DNA of 37,888 nucleotides from Pseudoroseomonas ludipueritiae (GTDB lineage Bacteria; Pseudomonadota; Alphaproteobacteria; Acetobacterales; Acetobacteraceae): contig NZ_JACTUZ010000027.1 in NCBI RefSeq assembly GCF_014490445.1, positions 1 to 37,888 of the forward strand. Direction: 5' to 3'. The position numbers and the translations under genes were made by a program. The notes under the pieces were generated by a model that saw only the letters and a program-made list of their open reading frames with translations, did not search any database and was not told where the DNA came from. Of this stretch, positions 16,497-25,240 are shown piece by piece; position 1 is the stretch's first letter, and every line of letters begins with the position of its first letter.

Positions 16497-16525
16497 GGTA
16501 TAACTTCGCCCCAAGGGCCACGCAA
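16497..16525 (-). promoter_or_regulatory. Housekeeping promoter of tRNA-Ala
   Basis: On the minus strand TTGCGT (16525-16520) and TATACC (16502-16497) are separated by exactly 17 bp. The -10 box is about 42 bp before the mature tRNA 5' end. This is the best sigma-70-type promoter match I found in the window. Confidence 0.7.
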
Positions 16526-16639
16526 GCCCCCCCGGCAGAAATCTTTCAGCTGTTTTTCATCGCCACCCCGGCGCCCCTTCCCGGCCCCCGCCACCACCTT
16601 TAGCGTGGTATCCGACCAAGGAGTGAGGGAGCGAACCCC

Positions 16640-17401
16640 ATGCGGAAAGTCTACCCCGATGCGCGCACGGCGCTCGATGGCCTGCTGCGCGACGGCATGC
16701 TGATCCATTCCGGCGGCTTCGGCCTCAGCGGCATTCCCGCCGCGCTGATCGCGGCGATCCGGGATTCGGGCGTGAAGGACCTGACGGTGGTGTCCAACAA
16801 CGCCGGCATCGACGGCGCCGGCCTCGGCCTGCTGCTGGAGACGCGGCAGATCCGCAAGATGATCTCCTCCTATGTGGGCGAGAACGCGACCTTCGCGAAG
16901 CAGTACCTGGCCGGGGAGCTGGAGATCGAGTTCAACCCGCAGGGCACGCTGGCCGAGCGCATCCGCGCCGGCGGCGCCGGCATCCCCGCCTTCTTCACCA
17001 AGACCGGCTACGGCACCGCCGTGGCGGAAGGGAAGGAGACCCGCGAGTTCGACGGCCAGCATTACGTGATGGAGCGCGGCATCTTCGCCGACCTCGCCAT
17101 CATCCATGCCTGGAAGGCCGATACGGAGGGCAACCTCGTCTTCCGCAAGACCGCCCGCAACTTCAACCCGATGATGGCGACGGCCGCCAAGGTGACGGTG
17201 GTGCAGGTGGAGGAGCTGGTGGAGCCCGGCCAGATCGACCCCGACCAGATCCACACCCCCGGCATCTACGTGAAGCGCATCGTCAAGCTGCCCGCCAATT
17301 ACGAGAAGCGGATCGAGCAGCGCACCGTGCGCAAGCGGATCACCGACGCCATCCCGCCCAATGCGAATACCTCGGCCGCCGGCGCCGAGAGCGTGGCTTA
17401 A
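16640..17401 (+). CDS. scoA: 3-oxoacid CoA-transferase subunit A (SCOT alpha)
   Basis: 253 residues. With subunit B it moves CoA between succinyl-CoA and acetoacetate or other 3-oxoacids, in ketone-body and polyhydroxybutyrate breakdown. It has the family start [20 protein letters not shown] and the glycine-rich [10 protein letters not shown], then [16 protein letters not shown] and the CoA-binding region [19 protein letters not shown]. The C-terminus ends with [13 protein letters not shown] at 16623-16626 precedes the ATG. Subunit B starts 14 bp after its stop. It diverges from tRNA-Ala, with the promoters back to back. Confidence 0.95.
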   Translation: MRKVYPDARTALDGLLRDGMLIHSGGFGLSGIPAALIAAIRDSGVKDLTVVSNNAGIDGAGLGLLLETRQIRKMISSYVGENATFAKQYLAGELEIEFNPQGTLAERIRAGGAGIPAFFTKTGYGTAVAEGKETREFDGQHYVMERGIFADLAIIHAWKADTEGNLVFRKTARNFNPMMATAAKVTVVQVEELVEPGQIDPDQIHTPGIYVKRIVKLPANYEKRIEQRTVRKRITDAIPPNANTSAAGAESVA

Positions 17402-17415
17402 GGGGAGACAGAGAC

Positions 17416-18066
17416 ATGGCCTGGACCCGCGACGACATGGCCGCCCGCGCCGCGCGCGAGCTGGAGGACGGCTTCTACGTCAACCTCGGCATCGGCATCC
17501 CGACCCTGGTGGCCAACCACATCCCCGACGGCATCTCGGCGCAGCTGCAATCCGAGAACGGCATGCTTGGCATGGGCCCCTTCCCCTATGAGGGGGACGA
17601 GGACCCGGACCTGATCAATGCCGGCAAGCAGACCGTCACGGCGCTGCCGACCACCTCCTTCTTCGACAGCGCCACCAGCTTCGCCATGATCCGCGGCGGG
17701 CATATCGACATCTCGATCCTGGGCGCCCTGCAGGTGGCCCAGAACGGCGACCTCGCCAACTGGATGATCCCCGGCAAGATGGTGAAGGGCATGGGCGGCG
17801 CCATGGACCTCGTCGCCGGGGTGAAGAAGGTGGTGGTGCTGATGGAGCATACCGCCGGCGGCAAGCCCAAGCTGCTGAAGCAGTGCACCCTGCCGCTGAC
17901 CGGCAAGGCCGTGGTGGACATGGTGGTGACGGAACTGGCCGTCTTCACCATCGACCGCGCCCTGGGGCGGATGACCCTGGTGGAACTGGCGCCGGGCGTC
18001 ACCGAGGAAGAAGTGCGGCAGAAGACTGAGGCCGATTACGAGACGGCGCTGGCCGTGCAGGCCTGA
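17416..18066 (+). CDS. scoB: 3-oxoacid CoA-transferase subunit B (SCOT beta)
   Basis: 216 residues, the partner of the preceding gene. The catalytic glutamate that forms the glutamyl-CoA thioester lies in [10 protein letters not shown] (about 45-54). The N-terminal [19 protein letters not shown] and the C-terminal [17 protein letters not shown] are characteristic of the beta subunit. The start follows GGGGAGA at 17402-17408. The gene ends right at repeat copy C. Confidence 0.95.
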   Translation: MAWTRDDMAARAARELEDGFYVNLGIGIPTLVANHIPDGISAQLQSENGMLGMGPFPYEGDEDPDLINAGKQTVTALPTTSFFDSATSFAMIRGGHIDISILGALQVAQNGDLANWMIPGKMVKGMGGAMDLVAGVKKVVVLMEHTAGGKPKLLKQCTLPLTGKAVVDMVVTELAVFTIDRALGRMTLVELAPGVTEEEVRQKTEADYETALAVQA

Positions 18067-18346
18067 GGACAGGCCAGGGGCGCTGCCCCTGGACCCCGCT
18101 GGGGTGACAGTGTCACCCCAGACCCCGCCGTCTATTTGAGGTGGCGGCACGGTTGTTCCGCCGGAGGTCCATGACCTCCGGTGACTGCGGGTTCAGCCTG
18201 CGTGGCCCCGCTTGAATTGACCTGCGGCATAACAGGCGCGGCCCTTCAGCCCTAAGGCTTCTCGCAAAAACTGACAGCGGGGTCCGGGGTGGACTTTCCA
18301 CCCCGGCGGGGGTGTCCAGAGGGGGCGGCGCCCCCTCTGGCCCCGG
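18067..18346. repeat. Intergenic five-hairpin repeat, copy C
   Basis: Begins at the base after the scoB stop. Stems: outer left 18074-18092 (8 bp), inner left 18099-18121 (10 bp), centre 18161-18181 (perfect 9 bp), inner right 18284-18306 (perfect 10 bp), outer right 18316-18340 (perfect 11 bp). The left end closely matches copy A (over the first 55 bases almost identical). The two ends align as inverted repeats of about 60-70 bp. Unlike A and B it lies between two genes in the same direction and therefore would insulate pnp from scoAB. Confidence 0.85.
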
Positions 18347-18703
18347 CCTCCGCGAGCATTTTGTTTGTATCCAGGCCATCACCGGTCCATAAGGCGCGCG
18401 GTCCATCCGCAAATGATGCGGCTGGGCCGGACCCGCGAGCGTGAGCGGGGCCACGGTTGACCAAGCTGTTACGCGACCAACCGGTCGTGGCGGCGTTTCC
18501 GGCCACATGGTGCGTTCCGCGGCTACCCCGCGGCCATCCATGCCGCCCGAGACGCCGGCATCCTCCCGACAACAAATTGGGGCGGACCGGACGGCTGGTT
18601 TCCGGGGTATCCCGCGTCGCGCGAACAAGAGGGGCCTGCCGGCATCCGGTGGGCCGAACGGCCGGTGGCGCCCTGCGCTGCCGCCGCGACGCAAGGACGT
18701 TGC
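18347..18703 (+). other. Long pnp leader without a convincing gene
   Basis: 357 bp between repeat copy C and pnp. No frame with coding character fits. rpsO, which precedes pnp in many bacteria, is not here. Small dyads are present: CCGCGG with a 5-base loop at 18517-18533 and a GGCCGAACGGCC hairpin near 18652-18663. TTGACC at about 18458 could be a -35 box, but no clear -10 follows. A structured 5' leader would fit the known autoregulation of pnp messages, which is only inference here. Confidence 0.4.
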
Positions 18704-20911
18704 ATGTTCGACAATTACTTCCGCAAGGACATCAACTGGGGCGGCAAGACCCTGACGCTGGAGACGGGCAAGATCGCCCGCCAGGCCGATGGCGCCGTGA
18801 TGGCCCGCCTGGGCGACACCATCGTGCTCTGCACCGTGGTCGGCGCCCGCAGCGTGAAGCCCGGCCAGGACTTCTTCCCGCTGACGGTGAACTACCAGGA
18901 AAAGGCCTATGCGGCCGGCAAGATCCCGGGCGGCTTCTTCAAGCGTGAGGGCCGTCCCTCCGAGGCCGAGACCCTGATCTCCCGCCTGATCGACCGCCCC
19001 ATCCGCCCGCTGTTCCCGGAAGGGTTCCGCAACGAGGTGCAGGTCATCGCCACCGTGCTGTCCCATGACATGGAGAACAGCCCGGACATCGTGGCGCTGG
19101 TGGGCTGCTCGGCGGCGCTGACGCTCTCCGGCATTCCCTTCTTCGGCCCGGTGGGCGGCGCGCGCGTCGGCTATATCGACGGCCAGTACGTGCTGAACCC
19201 GACGCTGGAGCAGATCAAGCAGTCTGACCTCGACCTCGTCGTCGCCGGCACCGAGGAAGGCGTGCTGATGGTCGAGTCCGAGGCTTCCGAGCTCTCGGAA
19301 GAGGTCATGCTGGGCGCGGTGACCTTCGGCCATGCCGGCTTCCAGCCGGTGATCCAGGGCATCATCGAGCTGGCTGAGAAGGCCGCGAAGGAGCCTTGGG
19401 ACCTGCCGGAAGAATCCGCTGAGACCGCCGCGCTGAAGAAGAAGCTGGCCGACCTGGGCAGCGCTTCCATCGCCGAGGCCTACAAGGAAACCCAGAAGCT
19501 GGTCCGCCAGGGCAAGGTGGGCGAGGCCAAGAAGGCGATCCTGGCGCAGCTCAGCGAGGAAGAGGCCGCCGAGGCCAAGGGCCTGCTGAAGGAGCTGGAA
19601 GCCACGGTGGTGCGCAACGCCATCCTCGACACCGGCATGCGCATCGATGGCCGCGACACCAAGACCGTGCGGCCGATCCTGGCCGAGGTCGGCGTGCTGC
19701 CGCGCGCCCATGGTTCCGCGCTCTTCACCCGTGGCGAGACGCAGGCGCTCTGCGTGGCGACGCTGGGCACCGGCCAGGACGAGCAGATCATCGACCAGCT
19801 CGCGGGCGAGTACCGCGAGAACTTCATGCTGCACTACAACTTCCCGCCCTACTCGGTGAACGAGACGGGCCGGATGGGCAGCCCGGGCCGCCGCGAGATC
19901 GGCCATGGCAAGCTGGCCTGGCGCGCCATCCGGCCGCTGCTGCCGGAGAAGGAGAAGTTCCCGTACACGATGCGCGTCGTGTCCGAGATCACGGAGTCCA
20001 ACGGCTCCTCCTCCATGGCCACCGTCTGCGGCACCTCGCTGTCGCTGATGGACGCGGGCGCGCCGCTGAAGCGCCCCTGCGCCGGCATCGCCATGGGCCT
20101 GATCAAGGAAGACAAGGGCTTCGCCGTCCTGTCCGACATCCTGGGCGACGAGGATCACCTCGGCGACATGGACTTCAAGGTGGCCGGTTCCGAGCAGGGC
20201 ATCACCGCGCTGCAGATGGACATCAAGATCACGTCCATCACGCCGGAGATCATGAAGATCGCGCTGGAGCAGGCCAAGCAGGGCCGCCTCCACATCCTGG
20301 GCGAGATGGCCAAGGGCCTGACCGGCGCCCGCACGGACGTGGCCTCCAACGCGCCGAAGATCACCGTGATCAATGTCCCCAAGGACAAGATCCGCGAAGT
20401 GATCGGCACCGGCGGCAAGGTGATCCGCGACATCGTCGAGACCACCGGCACCAAGATCGACATCGAGGATGACGGCACGATCAAGATCGCGGCCACCTCC
20501 CCGGAGGCCACCCAGGCGGCCATCGACCGCATCCGCGGCATCGTGGCCGAGCCTGAGATCGGCGTGATCTACAACGGCACCGTGGTGAAGACCGCCGATT
20601 TCGGCGCCTTCGTGAACTTCCTCGGCGCCAAGGACGGCCTCGTCCACATCTCCGAGCTGGCCAATGAGCGCGTCAACAAGACCAATGACGTGGTCAATGT
20701 CGGCGACAAGGTGAAGGTCAAGGTGCTGGGCTTCGATGACCGCGGCAAGGTCAAGCTGTCCATGCGCGTGGTCGACCAGGCCAGCGGCGCCGATATCTCC
20801 GAGCAGGTCGGCGCCCGCCGCCCGCGCGAGGAAGGCGAGAATGGCGGTGGCGAGCGTGAGCCGCGCGGTGAGCGCCGCGAGCGCCGTGAGCGCCGCCCGC
20901 ATCGCGACTGA
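18704..20911 (+). CDS. pnp: Polyribonucleotide nucleotidyltransferase (PNPase)
   Basis: 735 residues, usually trimeric, degrading RNA 3' to 5' by phosphorolysis as part of the degradosome. Order of domains: first RNase PH core (about 10-145), helical linker (to about 300), second catalytic RNase PH core (about 310-545), KH domain with [12 protein letters not shown] (about 565-576), and S1 domain starting [20 protein letters not shown] at about 621. The C-terminal tail is rich in Arg/Glu (RREERR-like). ATG 18704 is chosen because AAGGA at 18693-18697 is well spaced and the product then starts MFDNYFRK, the normal family start; the frame is open further upstream. Confidence 0.97.
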   Translation: MFDNYFRKDINWGGKTLTLETGKIARQADGAVMARLGDTIVLCTVVGARSVKPGQDFFPLTVNYQEKAYAAGKIPGGFFKREGRPSEAETLISRLIDRPIRPLFPEGFRNEVQVIATVLSHDMENSPDIVALVGCSAALTLSGIPFFGPVGGARVGYIDGQYVLNPTLEQIKQSDLDLVVAGTEEGVLMVESEASELSEEVMLGAVTFGHAGFQPVIQGIIELAEKAAKEPWDLPEESAETAALKKKLADLGSASIAEAYKETQKLVRQGKVGEAKKAILAQLSEEEAAEAKGLLKELEATVVRNAILDTGMRIDGRDTKTVRPILAEVGVLPRAHGSALFTRGETQALCVATLGTGQDEQIIDQLAGEYRENFMLHYNFPPYSVNETGRMGSPGRREIGHGKLAWRAIRPLLPEKEKFPYTMRVVSEITESNGSSSMATVCGTSLSLMDAGAPLKRPCAGIAMGLIKEDKGFAVLSDILGDEDHLGDMDFKVAGSEQGITALQMDIKITSITPEIMKIALEQAKQGRLHILGEMAKGLTGARTDVASNAPKITVINVPKDKIREVIGTGGKVIRDIVETTGTKIDIEDDGTIKIAATSPEATQAAIDRIRGIVAEPEIGVIYNGTVVKTADFGAFVNFLGAKDGLVHISELANERVNKTNDVVNVGDKVKVKVLGFDDRGKVKLSMRVVDQASGADISEQVGARRPREEGENGGGEREPRGERRERRERRPHRD

Positions 20912-20966
20912 GGCTTGGCCGGCAGGGGGCGGCGGAAAGCTGCCCCCAAGCTGAGGCATGACTGGC

Positions 20967-20988
20967 GGCGGGGTGGCGACGCCCCGCC
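20967..20988 (+). terminator. Possible pnp terminator hairpin
   Basis: GGCGGGG and CCCCGCC form a 7-bp stem around an 8-base loop, followed by GTTTCG. The T-run is weak. A second GGGGGC/GCCCCC hairpin lies just upstream at about 20926-20947. Confidence 0.4.
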
Positions 20989-21071
20989 GTTTCGCGTGAT
21001 AGGCCCTGAAAACCGTTGAAACATATGCGGCGCCGGGCCAAATGGCGGGCTCCATGCGGGACGTGCCTGCC

Positions 21072-21102
21072 TTCGACAGGCACCGTCCAGGCATGGTATG
21101 AA
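21072..21102 (+). promoter_or_regulatory. Weak promoter candidate for the nitronate monooxygenase gene
   Basis: TCGACA at 21073-21078 and TATGAA at 21097-21102 are 18 bp apart, at the edge of a distinctly AT-rich patch (21096-21122). The -35 box overlaps a perfect 7-bp hairpin, GTGCCTG/CAGGCAC at 21063-21083. Confidence 0.3.
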
Positions 21103-21140
21103 ATATCAATGTTTTTTAATCACAGGAACGGCGAACGGCT

Positions 21141-22541
21141 TTGAAAGCGATCAACGCGATCCGGATGGGTGGGGTGGATGTGCTGCCGCTGGTGGAAGGC
21201 GGCAAGGGCGTGGCCGTCTCGACCGGAGCCTCCTGTGGCGAATGGGCGGGGGCCGGCGGCGTCGGCACCTTCTCCGGCGTCAATGCCGACAGCTACGATG
21301 CCGAAGGCAATGTCATCCGCCAGGTCTATAGCGGCCGTACCCGCGTGGCGCGGCACGAGGAACTGGTGGCCTACGGCATCTCCGGCGGCATCACCCAGGC
21401 GCGCGAGGCCTATGAGCGGGCCAATGGCCAGGGCCGCGTGCACATGAACGTGCTCTGGGAGATGGGCGGCGCCGAGCGCATCCTGCGCGGCGTGCTGGAA
21501 GGGGCCAAGGGCCTCATCAACGGCATCACCTGCGGCGCCGGCATGCCCTACAAGCTCGCGGAGATCTCGCGCGAGTTCAACGTCTTCTACTACCCCATCG
21601 TCTCCTCCGGCCGCGCCTTCAGCGCGCTGTGGAAGCGTTCCTATTCCAAGGTCTCCGAACTGCTGGGCGGCGTGGTCTACGAGGACCCCTGGCTGGCCGG
21701 CGGCCATAACGGCCTCTCCAATTCCGAGGACCCGAACAAGCCCGAGGCGCCCTATGACCGGGTGCTGAAGCTGCGGCAGCAGATGCGGCAGTTCGGCCTG
21801 GGCGATGTGCCGATCATCATGGCCGGTGGCGTCTGGTGGCTGGAGGAATGGGAGGACTGGATCGACAATCCGGAACTCGGCCCCATCGCCTTCCAGTTCG
21901 GCACCCGCCCGCTGGTGACGCAGGAAAGCCCGATCAGCGATGCCTGGAAGCAGAAGCTGCTGACGCTCCAGCCCGGCGACGTGCTGCTGCAGCCCTTCTC
22001 GCCCACCGGCTTCTATTCCTCGGCGGTGCGCAACGACTTCCTGCGCGATCTGGAAGCCCGCAACGAGCGTCAGGTGGCGATCAGCCCCGAGCCGGTCGGC
22101 GAGCACACCGCCGAATACGGCGTGGGTCCGCGCAAGCGCCTGGTCTGGCTGGCGCCGGGGGACCTGGAGCGCGTGCACAACTGGGAAGCCGCCGGCTTCA
22201 CCGAGGCGCTGCGCACCCCGGACAATACCCTGGTCTTCGTGACGCCCGAGAATGCGCGGGAGATCCTGAAGGACCAGACCGATTGCATGGGCTGCCTGAG
22301 CCACTGCCGCTTCTCCAACTGGACGCAGCACGGCCCGGAATACAGCAATGGCAAGAAGGCCGACCCCCGCTCCTTCTGCATCCAGAAGACGCTGCAGGAC
22401 ATCGCCCATGGCGGGCCGATCGACCACAACCTGATGTTCGCCGGGCATAATGCCTATCGCTTCGGGCAGGACCCCTTCTACTCGAACGGCTTCATCCCCT
22501 CGGTGAAGCAGTTGGTCGAGCGGATCATGACGGGCCGCTAA
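21141..22541 (+). CDS. Nitronate monooxygenase-like FMN oxidoreductase with C-terminal cysteine module
   Basis: 466 residues, longer than the usual 320-380 of the nitronate monooxygenase/2-nitropropane dioxygenase family, which uses FMN to oxidise alkyl nitronates or related substrates. The flavin barrel shows GVGTFSGVNAD, NGITCGAGMP, GGHNGLSN (187-194) and IIMAGGVWW (226-233). The extra C-terminal part contains C382, C385, C389 and C413 (C-x2-C-x3-C-x23-C), which could bind zinc or an Fe-S cluster. The start codon is TTG at 21141 with AGGA about 13 bases before; ATG at 21165 is an alternative. It ends at a strong terminator and appears monocistronic. The physiological substrate is unknown. 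Confidence 0.82.
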   Translation: MKAINAIRMGGVDVLPLVEGGKGVAVSTGASCGEWAGAGGVGTFSGVNADSYDAEGNVIRQVYSGRTRVARHEELVAYGISGGITQAREAYERANGQGRVHMNVLWEMGGAERILRGVLEGAKGLINGITCGAGMPYKLAEISREFNVFYYPIVSSGRAFSALWKRSYSKVSELLGGVVYEDPWLAGGHNGLSNSEDPNKPEAPYDRVLKLRQQMRQFGLGDVPIIMAGGVWWLEEWEDWIDNPELGPIAFQFGTRPLVTQESPISDAWKQKLLTLQPGDVLLQPFSPTGFYSSAVRNDFLRDLEARNERQVAISPEPVGEHTAEYGVGPRKRLVWLAPGDLERVHNWEAAGFTEALRTPDNTLVFVTPENAREILKDQTDCMGCLSHCRFSNWTQHGPEYSNGKKADPRSFCIQKTLQDIAHGGPIDHNLMFAGHNAYRFGQDPFYSNGFIPSVKQLVERIMTGR

Positions 22542-22572
22542 CGAACTTCCGTTTCACGTGGAACCATGAGAC

Positions 22573-22603
22573 AACCGCCCCCGGGCCCCGGGGGCGGTTT
22601 TTT
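22573..22603 (+). terminator. Strong Rho-independent terminator
   Basis: CCGCCCCC (22575-22582) pairs perfectly with GGGGGCGG (22590-22597), extended by two A-T pairs. The loop is 7 bases, and T6 follows at 22598-22603. It is placed 31 bp after the nitronate monooxygenase stop. Confidence 0.9.
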
Positions 22604-22632
22604 CATGCCCGCGCGGGGCGGGGGAACATCCG

Positions 22633-23082
22633 ATGATCCGTTCGATCCTGAACAACGGGGCGGTGGAAGCCATCGCCCGCATCCTGCTGTGCTTTCCCTT
22701 CTGGGGCAGCGGCCTGGCCAAGCTGATCGATTTCCAGGGCGGCGTGGCGGAGATGGCCATGTTCGGCCTCAACCCGCCGGTGCTGTTCAACATCGCCGTC
22801 ATCATCGTTCAGCTCGGCGGGTCGGCGCTGGTCATCCTGAACCGCTGGACCTGGCTGGGGGCGGGGGCGCTAGGCGTCTTCACCGCGCTCACCATCCCGC
22901 TGGTGCACCACTTCTGGAGCCTGGAGGGGGAGCGCGGCCTTGTCGCTTTCCACACCGCCACCGAGCATGTCGGCATGATCGGCGCGCTGGTGATCGTGGC
23001 CATCCTGGCGGAACGGAAGCGCCGGGCGCCGCTGCCGCAGCCGGCGGGTGGCAGCGGCACCTCGAGCTGGTCCACCACCTGA
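22633..23082 (+). CDS. DoxX family membrane protein
   Basis: 149 residues with four hydrophobic segments at about 13-30, 48-66, 73-91 and 112-127. The start (AIARILLCFPFWGSGLAKLI) has the Arg and small-residue pattern of the DoxX/DoxD family. These are four-helix inner-membrane proteins, some tied to thiosulfate:quinone oxidation or to oxidative-stress defence; no specific role can be given. It follows a strong terminator, so it needs its own promoter. It converges on the oxidase operon, with only 19 bp between the two ends. Confidence 0.85.
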   Translation: MIRSILNNGAVEAIARILLCFPFWGSGLAKLIDFQGGVAEMAMFGLNPPVLFNIAVIIVQLGGSALVILNRWTWLGAGALGVFTALTIPLVHHFWSLEGERGLVAFHTATEHVGMIGALVIVAILAERKRRAPLPQPAGGSGTSSWSTT

Positions 23083-23101
23083 AGGCGGCGGGCGCGGCCC
23101 C

Positions 23102-24214
23102 TTACCGGCCGCCACCCTGCGAGGCGAACCAGGCGGAGACGGCGTGGGCCTGCTCCGGCGTCAGGCGGCTGGCCACGGTCTGCATGATGCGGTGGTAAGG
23201 GCCGCCACCGCGCGGGCCTTCCCGCCACAAGGCCAGTTGCCCCTCCAGATAGGGCGCGTGCTGGCCATCCAGCCGGGGCCAGGATGGGTTGCGCGCAAGC
23301 GCCTCCGCCCCGTGGCAGGAGAGGCAGGCGGGGAGCTGGTTCTCCGGCATGCCCTGGCGGGCGATGCGCTCGCCCTCCGCCAGCAGGGCCGGGTCGAAGC
23401 TCTGCGGCACCGGCTGGCGCGGCTGGGCGGCGTAATGGGCGGCCAGGGCGCGCAGGGCCTCGTCGCCTGCCCGGGCGGCCGGGGGCTGCATGATGCCGCT
23501 GTGGCGGCTGCCATCGGCAAAGGCACGCAAAGCCTGCAACAGGTAAGCCTCGTTCTGCCCCGCGATGACGGGGAAGGCGGCACCGTCCCGCCCCTGGCCG
23601 TCGCGGTTGTGGCAGCGAGCACAGTCGGCCAGCACCTCAGCGGGCGGCGTGCCCAGCCCGCCAATGCCGGCATTGGCGCCAGGCGGCCGCCGCGGCGTCT
23701 CGGCCCCATAGGCCAGGCGGCGGTATTCCTCCGGCTGCATGTCCCGCAGGGCCTCCAGGAAGGCCACCATGGCCCAGACCTCGTCCCGCCGCTCCGGCAC
23801 GATCCAGGCGGGCATGCCGGTATAGCGCACGCCGTGCTGGACGATGCGGAACAGCTCCTTCGGCGTCCAGTCATCCAGGCTGTCCGAGAAGTCCGGTGGG
23901 CGCGGCGTGCTGCGCTGGATGATGGGGTTCTGCGGCTCCCCCGGCGCGCCATGGCAGGGGGCGCAGCCGCTGGCGTAATGGCCGGCGCCGCGGGCCTTCA
24001 GGGCCATGTCGTCCAGCGGCGGCGGCGCTTCCACCAGCAGGGCATGGGTGCGGACGGAACTGCTCATCACCCAGTGCAGCGCCCAGTTGGTGATGGCCCA
24101 ATGCCCGCCCGAGGCCGCGATGTTGAAGAGCCCGGACCAGGCGAAGAGCAGCGCGCCGGCCACCAGGGCCAGCAGGGCCAGGGCGGCGCGGCGCCAGGTG
24201 ACGCGGATCAGCAT
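23102..24214 (-). CDS. Membrane-anchored triheme cytochrome c
   Basis: 370 residues. An N-terminal transmembrane helix (about 9-29) anchors a periplasmic part with three CxxCH heme c sites: CAPCH at 84-88, CARCH at 198-202 and CLSCH at 297-301. The first domain and the following tandem pair resemble the cytochrome c subunit of alcohol and other dehydrogenases and the diheme cytochromes that feed oxidases. It is the last gene of the caa3 oxidase operon and its start overlaps the ctaG-like gene by 7 bp. It probably passes electrons from the bc1 complex or periplasmic dehydrogenases to the oxidase; that is inference from position. Confidence 0.9.
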   Translation of the reverse strand: MLIRVTWRRAALALLALVAGALLFAWSGLFNIAASGGHWAITNWALHWVMSSSVRTHALLVEAPPPLDDMALKARGAGHYASGCAPCHGAPGEPQNPIIQRSTPRPPDFSDSLDDWTPKELFRIVQHGVRYTGMPAWIVPERRDEVWAMVAFLEALRDMQPEEYRRLAYGAETPRRPPGANAGIGGLGTPPAEVLADCARCHNRDGQGRDGAAFPVIAGQNEAYLLQALRAFADGSRHSGIMQPPAARAGDEALRALAAHYAAQPRQPVPQSFDPALLAEGERIARQGMPENQLPACLSCHGAEALARNPSWPRLDGQHAPYLEGQLALWREGPRGGGPYHRIMQTVASRLTPEQAHAVSAWFASQGGGR

Positions 24215-24831
24215 GCGGCAGGGTCCTCCCGCTCCGGGCCCAGCAGCCGGGCGGCCAGGATCAGCCCGCCGGCCAGATAAGCGGCGCCGCCCACCAGCAG
24301 CATCACCACGCCGCCCAGGCTCTGGTCCTCCAGCACCGTCAGGCCCAGGCAGGCCTCGTGGTTGTAAAGCGGGCGGGGGGCCAGGGTCAGCAGCGCACCC
24401 AGCAGGGTCATGTGCATGGAGGTCAGCAGCAGCGCGACGATGCCGCCGCCGCGCCGCTCCCCCTCGGCCCCGAGGCAGGAGAGCCAGACCAGCAGTCCGG
24501 TCAGCAGGAAGGAGCCCTGCTCCAGCACCAGGAAGGGGAAGGCGGCGCGCGCGGCCTCATGCGGCCCCGGCAGGTGCCAGCCCCAGACGGCGAGAAATTC
24601 CAGCAGGGAGGCCGCCAGCGGCCCCAGCAGCACCGGGTGGCGCCGCGTCAGGTCCCAGCGCGTGCCGGTGAGGCCGATGGCCAGCATTGGCGCGGCGATG
24701 GCCACCACCGCCATATGCATCACCATGCCGCCGGTGAAGCTCGGCCCCAGCAGCAGCCAGACCGGCCCACCCCAGGCCAGGGCCAGCACCAGCAGCCCGG
24801 CGGGCAGAGCCGTGCCCGCCATCAGCGGCAA
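24208..24831 (-). CDS. Cytochrome c oxidase assembly protein, caa3_CtaG type
   Basis: 207 residues with about six hydrophobic helices and the family features GPSFTGGMVMHMAVVAIAAP, with His in the first third, LLTSMHMTLLGALLTLAPRP and YNHEACLGLTVLEDQSLGGV, which carries the conserved Asp-Gln pair. This is the multi-spanning CtaG of Bacillus-type caa3 oxidases, not the copper chaperone Cox11 also called CtaG. It is needed for CuB or oxidase assembly in Bacillus. It overlaps both neighbours (10 bp upstream, 7 bp downstream), consistent with one operon. Confidence 0.85.
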   Translation of the reverse strand: MPLMAGTALPAGLLVLALAWGGPVWLLLGPSFTGGMVMHMAVVAIAAPMLAIGLTGTRWDLTRRHPVLLGPLAASLLEFLAVWGWHLPGPHEAARAAFPFLVLEQGSFLLTGLLVWLSCLGAEGERRGGGIVALLLTSMHMTLLGALLTLAPRPLYNHEACLGLTVLEDQSLGGVVMLLVGGAAYLAGGLILAARLLGPEREDPAAC

Positions 24832-25229
24832 TCCGTGATCAGGAAGGCCGGCAGGGCGATGAAGATGACGCTGGCGAAGCTGAGGCCGGAGAGCAGCAGG
24901 GTGGCCAGGCCGAGGAAGTGCTGCCGGTCCTCGGGCGTGGCGGCGTCATGCGGCGGGTCCTCGGTGCCGGCGCCCCAGTGGCGCCAGGCCTGCCAGGCGG
25001 AGACCAGGATGAGGGCCAGCGCCACCGCCGTGCCGATCGCCACCAGCGGCCGCACCTCACCGATGGGCGCGAAGCTGACGCCGGAGGAAGGCTCGGTCAG
25101 GTTGATGCCGCCTTCCTTGGCGCAATGCACGGCGGCGACGAGGTAGCAGAACAGGAAATGCAGCGCCCAGATCGTGGGCGGCATCAGCAGCGTCCAGAGA
25201 TCGGCCTTGTCGCGGATGCGGATGACCAT
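24822..25229 (-). CDS. Small membrane protein of the caa3 oxidase operon, unknown role
   Basis: 135 residues with three hydrophobic helices (about 12-34, 59-78 and 104-130). It starts MVIRIRDKADLWTLLMPPTI, with ATG 25229 placed 11 bp after the subunit I/III stop. The frame is open much further upstream but only as a shadow of that gene. It has one Cys and His in helix 1 (HFLFCYLVAAVHC). Its position between subunit I/III and the CtaG-like gene is that of the small subunit IV in other heme-copper oxidases. Sequence similarity to any subunit IV is not evident to me, so the role stays open. Confidence 0.75.
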   Translation of the reverse strand: MVIRIRDKADLWTLLMPPTIWALHFLFCYLVAAVHCAKEGGINLTEPSSGVSFAPIGEVRPLVAIGTAVALALILVSAWQAWRHWGAGTEDPPHDAATPEDRQHFLGLATLLLSGLSFASVIFIALPAFLITDCR

Positions 25230-25240
25230 GGCGCGCTCCC

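Noticed and set aside
18113-21109. 998-codon minus-strand frame opposite pnp
   Set aside because: Antisense shadow of pnp, extended through repeat copy C.
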